In this document: positions 9,777-19,397 of the stretch, in pieces
Position numbering within the stretch: the stretch's first letter is position 1
Layout of the letters: each line of letters begins with the position of its first letter
DNA from: Chitinophaga pinensis DSM 2588
GTDB lineage: Bacteria > Bacteroidota > Bacteroidia > Chitinophagales > Chitinophagaceae
Direction: 5' to 3'
Assembly: GCF_000024005.1 (NCBI RefSeq)
Contig: NC_013132.1
Coordinates: forward strand, 62,001-126,000
DNA length: 64,000 bases
The notes under the pieces: model-generated
The model's input: the letters and a program-made list of their open reading frames with translations, nothing else
Told to the model about the DNA's origin: nothing
Databases searched by the model: none
Made by a program: the position numbers and the translations under genes

Positions 9777-10325
9777 ATGAATTCCTTGAATATCAACCAT
9801 TCAGAAGACGAACTATTTTTACTGTTTCAACAGGGAAATGAAGCTGCTTTTGGCGTTCTCTATGCCCGTTATGTTGACCTGCTGTACCTCCATGCATATT
9901 ATCAGCTACAGGATGATGCCTTCGCTAAAGATGCGGTACAGGATGTACTTGTTTACTTCTGGAATAACCACGCAACGCTGGAAATCAGAACCAGCATTAA
10001 AACATACCTGACCGGGGCCATACGGCAGCGTTGTGCGGACCTGATACGGAAAGAAGTCAGTCTCAGGTACCGGCAGCAGACCTATGCTTCCATGACGACG
10101 TCTGTGACAGGTACATCTCCACTGGAAACGAAGGAGCTGAATAAGCAGATACAGAGCGCCATGTCTTTTATGAGTCCAACCAGCAGAAAAGCGTTTGAGA
10201 TGTCATATCTCGAAAAAAAGACCAGCAAGGAGATTGCAAACATTCTGAATATTAAAGTACAGACAGTTAAAAACCACATTCAGCAGGCTTTGAAGATCTT
10301 ACGCAAGCGCCTGAAAAAAAATTAA
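9777..10325 (+). CDS. ECF RNA polymerase sigma factor, FecI-like
   Basis: An extracytoplasmic-function sigma-70 factor of 182 aa. Region 2 is visible at residues ~15-85 (FGVLYARYVDLLYLHAYYQ and QDVLVYFWNNH), and region 4 at ~125-180 with a typical helix-turn-helix (TSKEIANILNIKVQTVKNH). It ends in the Lys/Arg-rich tail common to Bacteroidota FecI-like factors. It directs polymerase to the SusCD operon and perhaps to its own gene. The FecR gene follows 70 bases downstream. Held inactive by FecR, it should be freed when the SusC STN domain signals substrate binding. Confidence 0.95.
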   Translation: MNSLNINHSEDELFLLFQQGNEAAFGVLYARYVDLLYLHAYYQLQDDAFAKDAVQDVLVYFWNNHATLEIRTSIKTYLTGAIRQRCADLIRKEVSLRYRQQTYASMTTSVTGTSPLETKELNKQIQSAMSFMSPTSRKAFEMSYLEKKTSKEIANILNIKVQTVKNHIQQALKILRKRLKKN

Positions 10326-10395
10326 ATTTCTCCCCAGTACTTTTACCCCTTCTGTTACTACATATAAGTGCGTTTATCACATTACTAGGATTATC

Positions 10396-11538
10396 ATGCC
10401 GGTAGATCCCGAATACATTGAACAATTGGTATTGGAAGAAATAGCGGGAACCATTTCTCCTGAAGACAGTACCACCCTCAAAGATCTCCTGGAAAATGAC
10501 GCTGATGCATATGCTATCTGGCTGAATATGCACAGACAACTGACAGGTAATCATATTCAATCCATACGAGAAAACCTTCCGAATACGCTGCCTGCGTCAC
10601 AGATCATCGCTGTGGCTGGTAAACGTAAACGGCGGAAGATACTGGTAAAAACGAGTTTGAGCGCAGCAGCCGTATTGTTGCTGACGGCTGCTGTATGCTA
10701 TAAATTATTGTTCCCGGCGTTCCAGCCAGTTTCGCCGGGCGCAATCCCATCTTTTGCCCTCAAATCTGTTATGCTGCAGCTGCCCAACGGAGCGTATTTC
10801 TTACTGGGCAGCGGGCAGCAGCAGTTCAAGGCGGGTGGGACCAATTTCCGGGAAACAGCCGGAAAGCTGTCCTGGTCCGGTGGAGGTACCGAATCCCAGC
10901 TCGCTACCATAATTGTTCCACCGGACGAGGACTACACTGTACAGCTGGCGGATGGGTCTGAGGTCATATTGAACGCGGATAGCCGGATGGATTTCCCGCT
11001 GACCTTTGGTAGCAAAAGAGATATCAGGATTAGTGGAGAAGCATATATACAGGTAGCACAAAAAGAGAATCAACCATTCCAGGTACATCTGCCTAACAGC
11101 ACAGTGCAGGTGTTGGGCACCTCATTCAATGTGAACACTTATGAGGCCCGGCAGGAACAGGTACTATTGGAAACCGGGGCTGTTAAAATGCTGACAGCGG
11201 ATGGGGATGTGCTTTTACATCCTGGTCAGGCGGTAAAATATCAACCAGGACAAGTACCAATTATCAATGATGTGGATACCGCAATAGCATTAGCATGGAA
11301 GAGAGGATATTATACCTTCCAGGCCACCCCAATAAAAGAGGTAAGTAAAGTGATGGAGCGGAATTATAGGGTGAAAGTGATCCTTGATAATGTAGCAACA
11401 GGGGAGCAGTTATACTCCTCGCGATTAGAAAAACAGGAAGACCTTGAAAAATTCCTGGCACGTTTAAAATCAATTGTTAAAATAGATTATCAATTCGAAA
11501 AGGGCGACAGCGTTTTGCATTTGTCATACAGACCGTAA
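10396..11538 (+). CDS. FecR family anti-sigma factor
   Basis: Membrane-spanning anti-sigma regulator of 380 aa. The cytoplasmic N-terminus (about residues 1-75) would hold the sigma factor. A single transmembrane helix follows at ~80-100 (TSLSAAAVLLLTAAVCYKLL). The periplasmic FecR domain (~170-270) has the hallmark stretches DGSEVILNADSRMDFP, ISGEAYIQVA and VLGTSFNVNTYE. The C-terminal domain (~300-380, with WKRGYYTFQATPIKEV and YSSRLEKQEDLEKFL) is the STN-like part that meets the receptor. It lies between the sigma gene and the regulator gene that starts 12 bases after its stop. Confidence 0.95.
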   Translation: MPVDPEYIEQLVLEEIAGTISPEDSTTLKDLLENDADAYAIWLNMHRQLTGNHIQSIRENLPNTLPASQIIAVAGKRKRRKILVKTSLSAAAVLLLTAAVCYKLLFPAFQPVSPGAIPSFALKSVMLQLPNGAYFLLGSGQQQFKAGGTNFRETAGKLSWSGGGTESQLATIIVPPDEDYTVQLADGSEVILNADSRMDFPLTFGSKRDIRISGEAYIQVAQKENQPFQVHLPNSTVQVLGTSFNVNTYEARQEQVLLETGAVKMLTADGDVLLHPGQAVKYQPGQVPIINDVDTAIALAWKRGYYTFQATPIKEVSKVMERNYRVKVILDNVATGEQLYSSRLEKQEDLEKFLARLKSIVKIDYQFEKGDSVLHLSYRP

Positions 11539-11550
11539 ACCATCAACACT

Positions 11551-12540
11551 ATGCGTTCTACCTTATTTAAAGCGAACAGATTACTGCTGATCGAGAAGAA
11601 CAGACAAGCTTATCTACCAGCGAGTAGTCTGCCTGTAGAATATCTCAAGCTCATTATCCCTTACGCCGGATTATATTTTCGGGCAGATGCCGCATGTGAA
11701 ATTCTTTCACAGCATGTCAATGTAGGTCCCTTCTCCCTATGGATGCATGATATCTTTGCGAAGGAACAAATGATACTGTTACCCTATACACCGTATCATA
11801 TCTGGACATTGCATTTCATGTATGAAGATTCCTTGATTGTGGAAGGCAATCTCAATTCCCCATATACACTCGAAGAACGGGAATGTAACCTGTTCAATTT
11901 GTACCCGGGGTTACATCGTATTCCTATGGCAGATAATACGAAAGTATTGTCCGTCCATATTAACATCCGGCCAGAGTTCCTTCCAGCGTTGGCAGCGAAA
12001 TATCCTCAAATGAGGGATTTACTAAATCGCCCTATGGCTGCGCAAAGCAGCGCTTTGAATGCACATCCGCATCATGTTAACCTGGTATGTGACTATTTAA
12101 TTCAGAAGATCCTGACCTGTAAATACACGGGTAAAAAAGCGCATCTCTTCCTTTACCGTTGTTGCCTTGATTTGCTGTTAAACTTCGCCACACAGGAGGC
12201 ATATGCACATGAGCCATTCCTGTTTAGCAGTCTGGCACACCAGGACGCTTACCGGCAGCTGTTTCATTTTATGATCGAGCATCCGCATAAACCCTGCTCC
12301 GTAGCAGAATTAGCTTTGATGTTTGATATTCCTTTTGCAGAATTGGAAAAAGGATTTCTGCAGCATTATTCCGTCTCCATCCAGGATTTCGGACATATGG
12401 TGCAGATGATGATGGCATTTAATGTGCTGCATCAGAAACATTGGTCATTGGACGCGATTGCGGACGCAACCGGTTTCAGCCATTCAAATGAGCTGGCAGC
12501 GGCATTGGAGAATTATTACGCGTTCAAATTGAAAAAGTAG
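11551..12540 (+). CDS. AraC-type regulator, degenerate, paralogue A
   Basis: A 329-aa protein whose last ~85 residues fit an AraC/XylS double helix-turn-helix: SVAELALMFDIP for the first, and SLDAIADATGFSHSNELAAA for the second. The classical Gly and Arg/Lys contact residues are poorly kept, so DNA binding is inferred. The N-terminal 240 residues are an unrecognised sensor region with many Tyr, Phe and Cys-containing helices. It is clearly homologous to the protein at 16150-17151 (shared LLLI, SLPVEYL/YIPTEYL, PYAGLY and FSLW blocks). It follows the FecR gene by 12 bases, so it may be read together with the SusCD control genes. Confidence 0.75.
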   Translation: MRSTLFKANRLLLIEKNRQAYLPASSLPVEYLKLIIPYAGLYFRADAACEILSQHVNVGPFSLWMHDIFAKEQMILLPYTPYHIWTLHFMYEDSLIVEGNLNSPYTLEERECNLFNLYPGLHRIPMADNTKVLSVHINIRPEFLPALAAKYPQMRDLLNRPMAAQSSALNAHPHHVNLVCDYLIQKILTCKYTGKKAHLFLYRCCLDLLLNFATQEAYAHEPFLFSSLAHQDAYRQLFHFMIEHPHKPCSVAELALMFDIPFAELEKGFLQHYSVSIQDFGHMVQMMMAFNVLHQKHWSLDAIADATGFSHSNELAAALENYYAFKLKK

Positions 12541-12655
12541 GAATCAATATTTGGCGGGTATATTACCATTCTCTTCTCAGCGCAACTATATGGCGTTAAA
12601 TTATTGTTATGCATATCCCCTAAGATGGGTATGTGAACCTCAATATCAGTTCCCG

Positions 12656-15295
12656 ATGAAGAGAATGTATGCTGCAGTGGTCGCCATTGCATTTTGCTGC
12701 GCGGCAAATGATAATAGTTATGCGCAGGCAAACCCCGATAATGCTACCTGGAAAATGCAACCAGTAAGCATCCAAACCAGGTGGGCGAAGAATGTCACCC
12801 CCCAGAATGTATTGCCAGAGTACCCACGTCCCCAGATGGTGAGAAGTGAGTGGCAGAACCTGAATGGACTGTGGGAGTATGCCATTACAGGCAAAGATGC
12901 TGCAAAGCCTGCTCAATTCGACGGACAGATATTAGTGCCATTCCCTATTGAATCAGCCTTATCTGGTGTACAGAAGCCTTTATTACCAACGCAAAGACTT
13001 TGGTATAAACGTAGTATCAGTAAACCTGATGTAACAGTTGGCAAACGTGTGCTGCTTCATTTTGGTGCTGTGGATTGGGATGCAAAAGTCTACTTGAATG
13101 GTAAAGAAGTCGGTGGACATACTGGCGGCTATCAGAACTTCTCTTTTGATATTACGGATGCTTTGAAGGACGGTACAAACCAGCTGGAAGTCGCTGTATT
13201 CGACCCTACAGATCAGGGTATTAACCCTCATGGAAAGCAGGTGTTAAACCCACAGAATATAATGTATACAGCCAGTAGCGGTATCTGGCAGACGGTTTGG
13301 ATGGAGACTGTCCCTTCCGCTTATATTAATAACATTCGCCTTACACCGGATATTGATAAAGGTAGCCTGAAGTTGGAAGTACTGACTGCTGGAAAGACGG
13401 GCGATTATACTGTTGAGGCTATTGCTTCGAATGGTAAAAGGGTGAAAGGCAAACCAAATGCAGAGCTGTTATTACCAGTCCCAGACGCAAAGCTGTGGAG
13501 TCCAGATCAACCCAATTTATACAATCTGAATGTAAAACTGTTGTATAAAGGAAAGGTTGTAGATACAATAGGCAGCTACTTTGGAATGCGCAAGATTGAA
13601 GTAAAGAAGGACGAGAAAGGTGTTGATCGCCTGTTCCTGAATAACAAGTACACTTATCACTTAGGAGTTTTAGATCAGGGTTTCTGGCCAGAAGGTTTAT
13701 ATACGGCTCCAACTGATGATGCCTTACAATTTGATATTATGGCTATCAGGAACATGGGGTATAATACCATTCGTAAGCATATTAAACTGGAGCCTGCACG
13801 TTGGTATTATCATGCGGATAAAGCTGGTATGCTGGTATGGCAGGATATGGTGACTTGTGCGAATGATAAGCCTGAGGCGAAAGCTGCATTCGAAAAAGAA
13901 AACAAAGAGAATATTGCGCAGTTATATAACTATCCAAGTATTGTTATTTGGGTGCTGTTTAATGAAGGGTGGGCGCGTTATGACCAGAAGCGCTTGACAG
14001 AGTGGATGAAGAAAGAAGATCCATCTCGCATTGTAAATGGACATACTGGTGAGAACTATGACCGAGATGCACCACAGGACGTATCTCAGAAATGGGCGAG
14101 TAGTGACTTGACTGATATTCATGATTATCCGGGACCTGGTATTCCGCCAGCCTTACCTGGTAAGGCGCGAGTACTTGGAGAATGGGGAGGTGTAAGAGTA
14201 CCTACGTTGAAACATCAATGGAACGATATGGAAGGATGGGGCTACATTCAGGTACCTGCATCGGCATTTAAAATGAAATATGATTCCCTGATCAAAAACT
14301 TAAAAAAGTTTGAAGAACAGGGGCTTTCTGGATCAATTTATACAGAACCATTTGATGTAGAAACCGAAGAGAATGGCATGATGACATATGACCGAGAAGT
14401 GATCAAAGTCGCACCTGAGGAGCTAAGAAATATACACGGTCAAATATTGGCCCAGGCGAAAAACTATGCAGCTACTATTGGGGTGTTTCAGGCAAAAATT
14501 GCAGATACCGCAAATCCTGATTTACAATATGCGACACTTCTCGAACAATTTAAAAATGGCAAAAAAGATTCTGCATTCTTAAGAGACCTAACATTAATGG
14601 CAGTTCGTTTAAAAGACGACATAAACATGTATAAACTTTGCAATACTTATCTATCTCAACTTTCAGAGCCAATGACATTAAACACACTCACATTTATTGA
14701 CCGGTTTACATTTTCAATAAATGATGTAGGATTTAATATTATACAAAAAAATAAAGAGAAAGCCATAGAAATTCTCGGATACAAAAAGGTAAACGACATA
14801 TTAAAATCATGCATTTTTGAAGACGAAATAAAGCCTTATGTGTCAGACATCAAAATAAATCCAGATTGGAATGTCTTAGAAAAAAAACTAGTCAATAAAT
14901 ATAATGCTCCTGGGGAGGAAATACTACTAACAGCGAAATCTACACATATGTTAAATCGAAAGGACTGGCCGAATTTTGTAGCTTCCACATCTGCTCTGGT
15001 AAATAAATATGGACAAAACATGTCTACCACTACTTTAAACAACTATGCCTGGACAATTTTTGAGAATGTTTCTGACACAAGTCTGCTGAAAGAAGCACTA
15101 GTATGGAGTAGAGCTAGTCTTCAAGATGAGATCAGCCCTGATAAATATGACACTTATGCTAACTTGTTACATAAGATAGGGCGCCAAAAGGAAGCGGTTG
15201 AATGGGAACAAAAAGCAGTTGACATGCAACCTGGCCCCAACGTGTTCACTCAAACCCTCGAAAAAATGAAACGCGGTGAAAAAACCTGGAACTAG
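12656..15295 (+). CDS. GH2-type glycoside hydrolase with thioredoxin-type C-terminal extension
   Basis: A secreted hydrolase of 879 aa. After a signal peptide (MKRMYAAVVAIAFCCA, cleavage near SYAQA) come a jelly-roll sugar-binding domain (~35-220), an Ig-like domain (~220-320) and the TIM barrel (~320-590). The expected GH2 acid/base Glu437 lies in FNEGW and the nucleophile Glu509 in LGEWGG. Residues ~600-879 are not part of GH2. They look like the helical tail that follows the thioredoxin domain in Bacteroidota thioredoxin-like proteins, with NYAWTIFENVSD, ALVWSRASLQ, TYANLLHKIGRQKEA and a closing TLEKMKRGEKTW. DNA from about 14450 to 15050 is more AT-rich than the GH2 part. Longer in-frame starts (a TTG at 12551, an ATG at 12590) lack a signal peptide, so the ATG at 12656 is preferred. 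Confidence 0.85.
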   Translation: MKRMYAAVVAIAFCCAANDNSYAQANPDNATWKMQPVSIQTRWAKNVTPQNVLPEYPRPQMVRSEWQNLNGLWEYAITGKDAAKPAQFDGQILVPFPIESALSGVQKPLLPTQRLWYKRSISKPDVTVGKRVLLHFGAVDWDAKVYLNGKEVGGHTGGYQNFSFDITDALKDGTNQLEVAVFDPTDQGINPHGKQVLNPQNIMYTASSGIWQTVWMETVPSAYINNIRLTPDIDKGSLKLEVLTAGKTGDYTVEAIASNGKRVKGKPNAELLLPVPDAKLWSPDQPNLYNLNVKLLYKGKVVDTIGSYFGMRKIEVKKDEKGVDRLFLNNKYTYHLGVLDQGFWPEGLYTAPTDDALQFDIMAIRNMGYNTIRKHIKLEPARWYYHADKAGMLVWQDMVTCANDKPEAKAAFEKENKENIAQLYNYPSIVIWVLFNEGWARYDQKRLTEWMKKEDPSRIVNGHTGENYDRDAPQDVSQKWASSDLTDIHDYPGPGIPPALPGKARVLGEWGGVRVPTLKHQWNDMEGWGYIQVPASAFKMKYDSLIKNLKKFEEQGLSGSIYTEPFDVETEENGMMTYDREVIKVAPEELRNIHGQILAQAKNYAATIGVFQAKIADTANPDLQYATLLEQFKNGKKDSAFLRDLTLMAVRLKDDINMYKLCNTYLSQLSEPMTLNTLTFIDRFTFSINDVGFNIIQKNKEKAIEILGYKKVNDILKSCIFEDEIKPYVSDIKINPDWNVLEKKLVNKYNAPGEEILLTAKSTHMLNRKDWPNFVASTSALVNKYGQNMSTTTLNNYAWTIFENVSDTSLLKEALVWSRASLQDEISPDKYDTYANLLHKIGRQKEAVEWEQKAVDMQPGPNVFTQTLEKMKRGEKTWN

Positions 15296-15323
15296 CACGC
15301 TGTTTAACTCCTAAATACCCCTT

Positions 15324-15349
15324 AGCGGCTCACCTATCGGTGAGCCGCT
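15324..15349 (+). terminator. hairpin after the GH2 gene
   Basis: An 11-bp perfect stem (AGCGGCTCACC / GGTGAGCCGCT) with a TATC loop, starting 28 bases after the GH2 stop codon. The following U-tract is weak (TTCACATT), so termination may be inefficient. Confidence 0.65.
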
Positions 15350-15416
15350 TCACATTAACCTCATATTAACTTCTTTTTAGTTTTCATTTATTAGCTTAGT
15401 ATAAACCATCCCTACT

Positions 15417-15956
15417 ATGATGAATCACTATACCAACTTTATCAAAGATTTCGACGCACTCCCCATCGAAGACATTGCCAATTTTTTCCACGACAACGCC
15501 GGCCAGATCGACACTTTAATCCAGCTCTACCAGGCATACAACAAACGTATCCTGAACATACAATGCAAACGCATACATGAGCTTAAACAAGCCATCACCA
15601 CTATCACAACAGACGACCAATGGTCTGACATGGAAGGACTCGAACTCACCTACGACCAGTTCATGCCCAACATCACCATTACGGGCGGATTTGCCTCCAA
15701 TGCAACCGATCCATTACATACATTCAATATTGAAATAAGCGTCCCTGACGACCATTCCTGGAACCATTACGAAAACCACCTGATCAGCCGTTATCCAGGC
15801 CAGGAGCCAATAATAAAAGGCGATAGCACCATTCTACACATCGCCGCCCGCCCCGGCAATGAGACCACAACCATCCTCAGCACCCTCGAAGAAGTGTATT
15901 CATTCCTGTCCAGCCTCACTGTCAATACTTTTTTCCACTCGTTAACATCTCATTAA
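15417..15956 (+). CDS. unknown cytoplasmic protein, 179 aa
   Basis: I do not recognise the family. There is no signal peptide or transmembrane helix. It is acidic, with an alpha-helical first half (residues 1-70, DFDALPIEDIANFFHD and AYNKRILNIQCKRIHELKQA) and a beta-rich second half. It begins with two adjacent ATG codons and either may be used. It sits between the two AraC-type paralogues, and the leader of the downstream paralogue starts directly after it, which hints at a functional link with them, but nothing in the protein shows what it does. Confidence 0.65.
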   Translation: MMNHYTNFIKDFDALPIEDIANFFHDNAGQIDTLIQLYQAYNKRILNIQCKRIHELKQAITTITTDDQWSDMEGLELTYDQFMPNITITGGFASNATDPLHTFNIEISVPDDHSWNHYENHLISRYPGQEPIIKGDSTILHIAARPGNETTTILSTLEEVYSFLSSLTVNTFFHSLTSH

Positions 15957-16149
15957 CTAACTTCCCTTCCCAATTTATTAGCTTAGCTCCATAAAGAAAA
16001 AGTGAATGTTGTGACGGCATTTCACCTTGAAATCCATCACATTACCGGTACTGAATTAGCATTGTTCCCGTAGCCAGCAGATCAACCGTCTGGCTCATTG
16101 TTTAGCTCATGTGTTTCATCAAAAAGTGACCGTTAAAACGCGATTATGT

Positions 16150-17151
16150 ATGTACCCAACGTTATTTGAAGAAAACAAGTTGCTGCTGATAGACCGCCTC
16201 GAACAGTCATATCTCCCGGCAACATACATTCCGACTGAATATCTGCCCCTTATCATACCTTATGCTGGCTTATACTATGAGCAGGACAACGATTTTAACA
16301 TGCTTACACAGCATGTACCGTTAGGCCCTTTCTCATTGTGGCTGCATGATGTCTTTGCCCGCAAAGACATTGTGCTATGCCCATACGCACCCTTCCACCT
16401 CTGGGCCTTACACTTCATGTATGAAGATACCCTCAGAGCCGTGACCTTTAAAACAAACGGATTCACCTTAGAGGAAAAACAATGTAATCTCTTTAACCTC
16501 TATGCGGATATGCACCGGGTGCCTATGTTCGCCGGCCAGAAAATATTATCATTTCATATCAATATCCTGCCGTCTGCGTTTATGCAGCTGGTACAGGTCT
16601 ACCCAGGACTACAGTCCTTAGCCAATAAAAGACTACAAAAACACTCCAGCATCATTAACGAAAAACCGTATCGTATCAACGCGGTTTGTAATATGCTGAT
16701 CCAGAATATTGTTTCCTGCCGTTATATTGAATCCCAGGCCCGTCACTACCTCGAACGCTGCTGCCTGGATCTCTTCCTCAACTTCGCACAACAGGACGCT
16801 ATATCCGACGAAGTGAGAATCCCCAATGAAGCACAGGCACGCCTCTATCATGACATTTTCGAATACCTGGTCGAACACCCCCATCAACCCCACACCGCTG
16901 ACCAGGTCGCAAAAATGTTCGATATGTCAGGCGTTAAACTGGCCACCGCCTTCCGGCACCAGTTCAGCGTTGGTATCAACGCTTTTATTCACATGCTCAA
17001 AATGATGTTGGCATATAACAGCCTAATGCAGCAGTGCGTATCACTCAAAGAGGTCGCCCATACAGCCGGGTATAAAACCATCGACGAACTGGTACGCGAA
17101 GTAGAAAAGTACTACAACTGCAACATTGCTGCGCTGCGTAGAAGCATGTAA
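16150..17151 (+). CDS. AraC-type regulator, degenerate, paralogue B
   Basis: A 333-aa paralogue of the protein at 11551-12540. The two share length, block order and many residues across the unknown N-terminal sensor (LLLIDRLEQSYLPA, LPLIIPYAGLYYE, GPFSLWLHDVFA, ECR-like CCLDLFLNFA) and the AraC-like C-terminus (TADQVAKMFDMSG and SLKEVAHTAGYKTIDELVRE). The longest frame starts at 16111, but alignment with paralogue A supports the ATG at 16150 (MYPTLF aligned to MRSTLF). The second helix-turn-helix keeps the A-GY-....EL pattern of the family. DNA target and ligand are unknown. Confidence 0.75.
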   Translation: MYPTLFEENKLLLIDRLEQSYLPATYIPTEYLPLIIPYAGLYYEQDNDFNMLTQHVPLGPFSLWLHDVFARKDIVLCPYAPFHLWALHFMYEDTLRAVTFKTNGFTLEEKQCNLFNLYADMHRVPMFAGQKILSFHINILPSAFMQLVQVYPGLQSLANKRLQKHSSIINEKPYRINAVCNMLIQNIVSCRYIESQARHYLERCCLDLFLNFAQQDAISDEVRIPNEAQARLYHDIFEYLVEHPHQPHTADQVAKMFDMSGVKLATAFRHQFSVGINAFIHMLKMMLAYNSLMQQCVSLKEVAHTAGYKTIDELVREVEKYYNCNIAALRRSM

Positions 17152-17170
17152 CTTCATTTTGCATTGTTTC

Positions 17171-17195
17171 AGAAAGCTCCTTTATGGGGCTTTCT
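17171..17195 (+). terminator. hairpin after AraC-type paralogue B
   Basis: A 10-bp stem AGAAAGCTCC / GGGGCTTTCT with a TTTAT loop, 20 bases after the stop codon. No strong U-tract follows, so this is a weak terminator or an mRNA-stabilising hairpin. Confidence 0.5.
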
Positions 17196-17329
17196 GCATT
17201 ATAGCCCTTTCACCCTCCCTCCTAAGTTTTTCTCCCCATCTCCTAAGTTCACTTCTCACCGCCTCTCCTACCTTTGAAACGTACGAAAACTGCGTTACTA
17301 CCATTTTAGAGTTCTCCAAAAGTTAGCCC

Positions 17330-18979
17330 ATGGATCAGCCTATTTTAATACCACAAACGAATACCGAAGCTCCTGTAAAAAGAAAAGCCATTATTATCGG
17401 AGCCGGTCCCGCCGGATTAACAGCCGCGTATGAATTACTGAAAAGATCAGACATCATTCCTGTGATTTTGGAAAAATCAGGCGACATTGGTGGTATCTCA
17501 AAAACCATTAATTATAAAGGTAACCGCATGGATATCGGTGGCCACCGCTTCTTTTCCAAATCAGACCGTGTCATGAACTGGTGGTTGAATATACTGCCTG
17601 CTCAGGATACCGGGAATGACCAGTTCACCATCAGCTACCAGAATAAATCCAGGCAGGTAGCACCGGGAGAAAGTATCACCTCCCACGACAGCGACAAAGT
17701 AATGCTGGTGAGAGAACGCCTCTCCCGTATCTATTTCCTCCGTAAATTCTTTACGTATCCGATCCAACTCTCTATCGATACACTCAGGAAACTGGGAGTG
17801 GGTACCACCATCTCCATCCTGGTTTCCTATCTGCAGGCACAGGCGTCTCCGCGCAAACCGGAAAACAGCCTGGAAGATTTTATGATCAACCGCTTCGGTA
17901 AAACATTGTACAACCTCTTTTTCAAAGACTACACAGAAAAAGTATGGGGTGTACCTTGTCACGAGATCCCCGCTGAATGGGGCGCTCAACGTATCAAAGG
18001 TGTCAGCATTCGTAAAGCCATACAACACGCGGTACAAGCTGCTGTGAAAAAGAAAAAATCAAAAGATATCTCTCAGAAAGATACCGAAACCAGCCTGATC
18101 GAACAGTTCCTCTACCCCAAACTCGGCCCCGGCCAATTATGGGAAGAAGTAGCCCGCCAGGTACAGGAAATGGGCGGTACCATTCTCATGCACCACGACG
18201 TAATATCCGTAAACGCGCAGGATGGAAAAATAGTTTCCATCGAGGCATTTAACAAGAACGACCTCCAGACGGTAGAACTTAAAGGAGACTATTTTTTCAG
18301 CACCATGCCGGTGAAAGAGCTCATCGCCAGCCTGGAAGCTGATGTACCACAAAATGTAAAAGAAGTAGCCGCTGGCCTCCAGTACCGCGACTTCATCACC
18401 GTAGGTATCCTCCTGAAAAATCTTTCCGAACAGGATAAACGCTCCGGTAAATGGAAGCCGCTCCAACTGAAAGATACCTGGATCTACATTCAGGAAAAAG
18501 ATGTAAAAGTGGGCCGTTTGCAGCTGTTCAACAACTGGAGCCCATACCTGGTAAAAGACCCCAATACGGCCTGGGTAGGTATGGAATTCTTCTGCAATGA
18601 AACAGATGATTTCTGGAAGATGCCGGATGAAAAGATCGCCGCTCTCGCAATTCGTGAATTACAGAAAATAGGCCTCGCCAACGCAAGCGATGTACTCGAT
18701 TCTACCGTACTGCGTGTAGAAAAAACATACCCCGCTTACTTCGGCGCCTATGAAAGATTTGATGAGGTAAAACAATATGTCAATACCTTCCCGAACCTCT
18801 TCCTGGTGGGCAGAAACGGTATGCACAAATACAACAATGCAGACCACTCCATGCTGACCGCCATGGTATCAGTCGATAATATCATCGCTGGTGAAACGGG
18901 AAAAGACAATATCTGGTCCATCAATACCGAACAGGAATATCACGAAGAGAAAACTGAAAAAACGGGGCAAACAGCCTGA
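17330..18979 (+). CDS. NAD(P)/FAD-dependent amine-oxidase-like oxidoreductase
   Basis: A soluble flavoprotein of 549 aa in the protoporphyrinogen oxidase/UDP-galactopyranose-mutase-like part of the amine oxidase superfamily. The dinucleotide-binding motif lies at residues ~18-50 ([16 protein letters not shown] then [10 protein letters not shown]). It is followed by [10 protein letters not shown], typical of this group, and a C-terminal FAD contact region near [17 protein letters not shown]. Family members are often linked to cell-surface sugar or lipid modification, but the substrate cannot be told from sequence. It has its own AT-rich upstream region and is followed by a weak hairpin at 19000-19023. 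Confidence 0.85.
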   Translation: MDQPILIPQTNTEAPVKRKAIIIGAGPAGLTAAYELLKRSDIIPVILEKSGDIGGISKTINYKGNRMDIGGHRFFSKSDRVMNWWLNILPAQDTGNDQFTISYQNKSRQVAPGESITSHDSDKVMLVRERLSRIYFLRKFFTYPIQLSIDTLRKLGVGTTISILVSYLQAQASPRKPENSLEDFMINRFGKTLYNLFFKDYTEKVWGVPCHEIPAEWGAQRIKGVSIRKAIQHAVQAAVKKKKSKDISQKDTETSLIEQFLYPKLGPGQLWEEVARQVQEMGGTILMHHDVISVNAQDGKIVSIEAFNKNDLQTVELKGDYFFSTMPVKELIASLEADVPQNVKEVAAGLQYRDFITVGILLKNLSEQDKRSGKWKPLQLKDTWIYIQEKDVKVGRLQLFNNWSPYLVKDPNTAWVGMEFFCNETDDFWKMPDEKIAALAIRELQKIGLANASDVLDSTVLRVEKTYPAYFGAYERFDEVKQYVNTFPNLFLVGRNGMHKYNNADHSMLTAMVSVDNIIAGETGKDNIWSINTEQEYHEEKTEKTGQTA

Positions 18980-19256
18980 TCAGTCGTATAACATGAAATT
19001 AGCCGGACAGGAGTGCCCGGCTACATGTATACAGACTAAAAAAATTCAATCAGGATGCAATGATAAGCCTTTCATAACGTAAATAAGTTAATGCGAGGTT
19101 AACAGAAATAAATTCCCCTTGTAACCACTTAAAGGTTTTATCCGGCGCTTCATACCACTTGTTTCGTTCAGCATCGCGATTACGCTGATCGTTGACCCGG
19201 CTGTAGGACAATTGGCCTGGCTCACATACCCGGGCCACTTTTCCTGCACAAAAATA
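18980..19256. other. intergenic region without a convincing gene
   Basis: This part of the 418-base gap contains a small stem (TAGCCGG at 19000-19006 with CCGGCTA at 19017-19023) that may end the FAD oxidoreductase transcript. It also has an open frame of 62 codons on the minus strand (19050-19238, GTG start). That frame has no recognisable family and no clear promoter; it could be a gene remnant. The AATTAAG repeat element follows directly. Confidence 0.5.
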
Positions 19257-19392
19257 AATTAGGAATTAACAATTAGGAATTAAGAATTGGTATAATAAAT
19301 TCCTTCTCTATTCATTTATACCCTCCATTCTAATCTCCTGATCCGTAAACATGATTCCTAATTCTTAATTCTTAATTGTTAATTCCTAATTG
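19257..19392. repeat. AATTAAG inverted-repeat element, copy 1
   Basis: Two AT-rich arms, 19257-19288 and about 19354-19392, are nearly perfect reverse complements over some 32 bases and enclose a ~65-base loop. They are built from a seven-base unit AATTAAG with variants AATTAGG and AATTAAC. The right arm ends six bases before the ATG of the next gene, so it would lie within that gene's leader. Three more copies lie at 24.2, 32.7 and 44.8 kb. Confidence 0.85.
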
Positions 19393-19397
19393 ATATT

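Noticed and set aside
12551..12655. 35-codon extension upstream of the GH2 signal peptide
   Set aside because: It starts with TTG and would bury the signal peptide; the ATG at 12656 gives a normal secreted protein.
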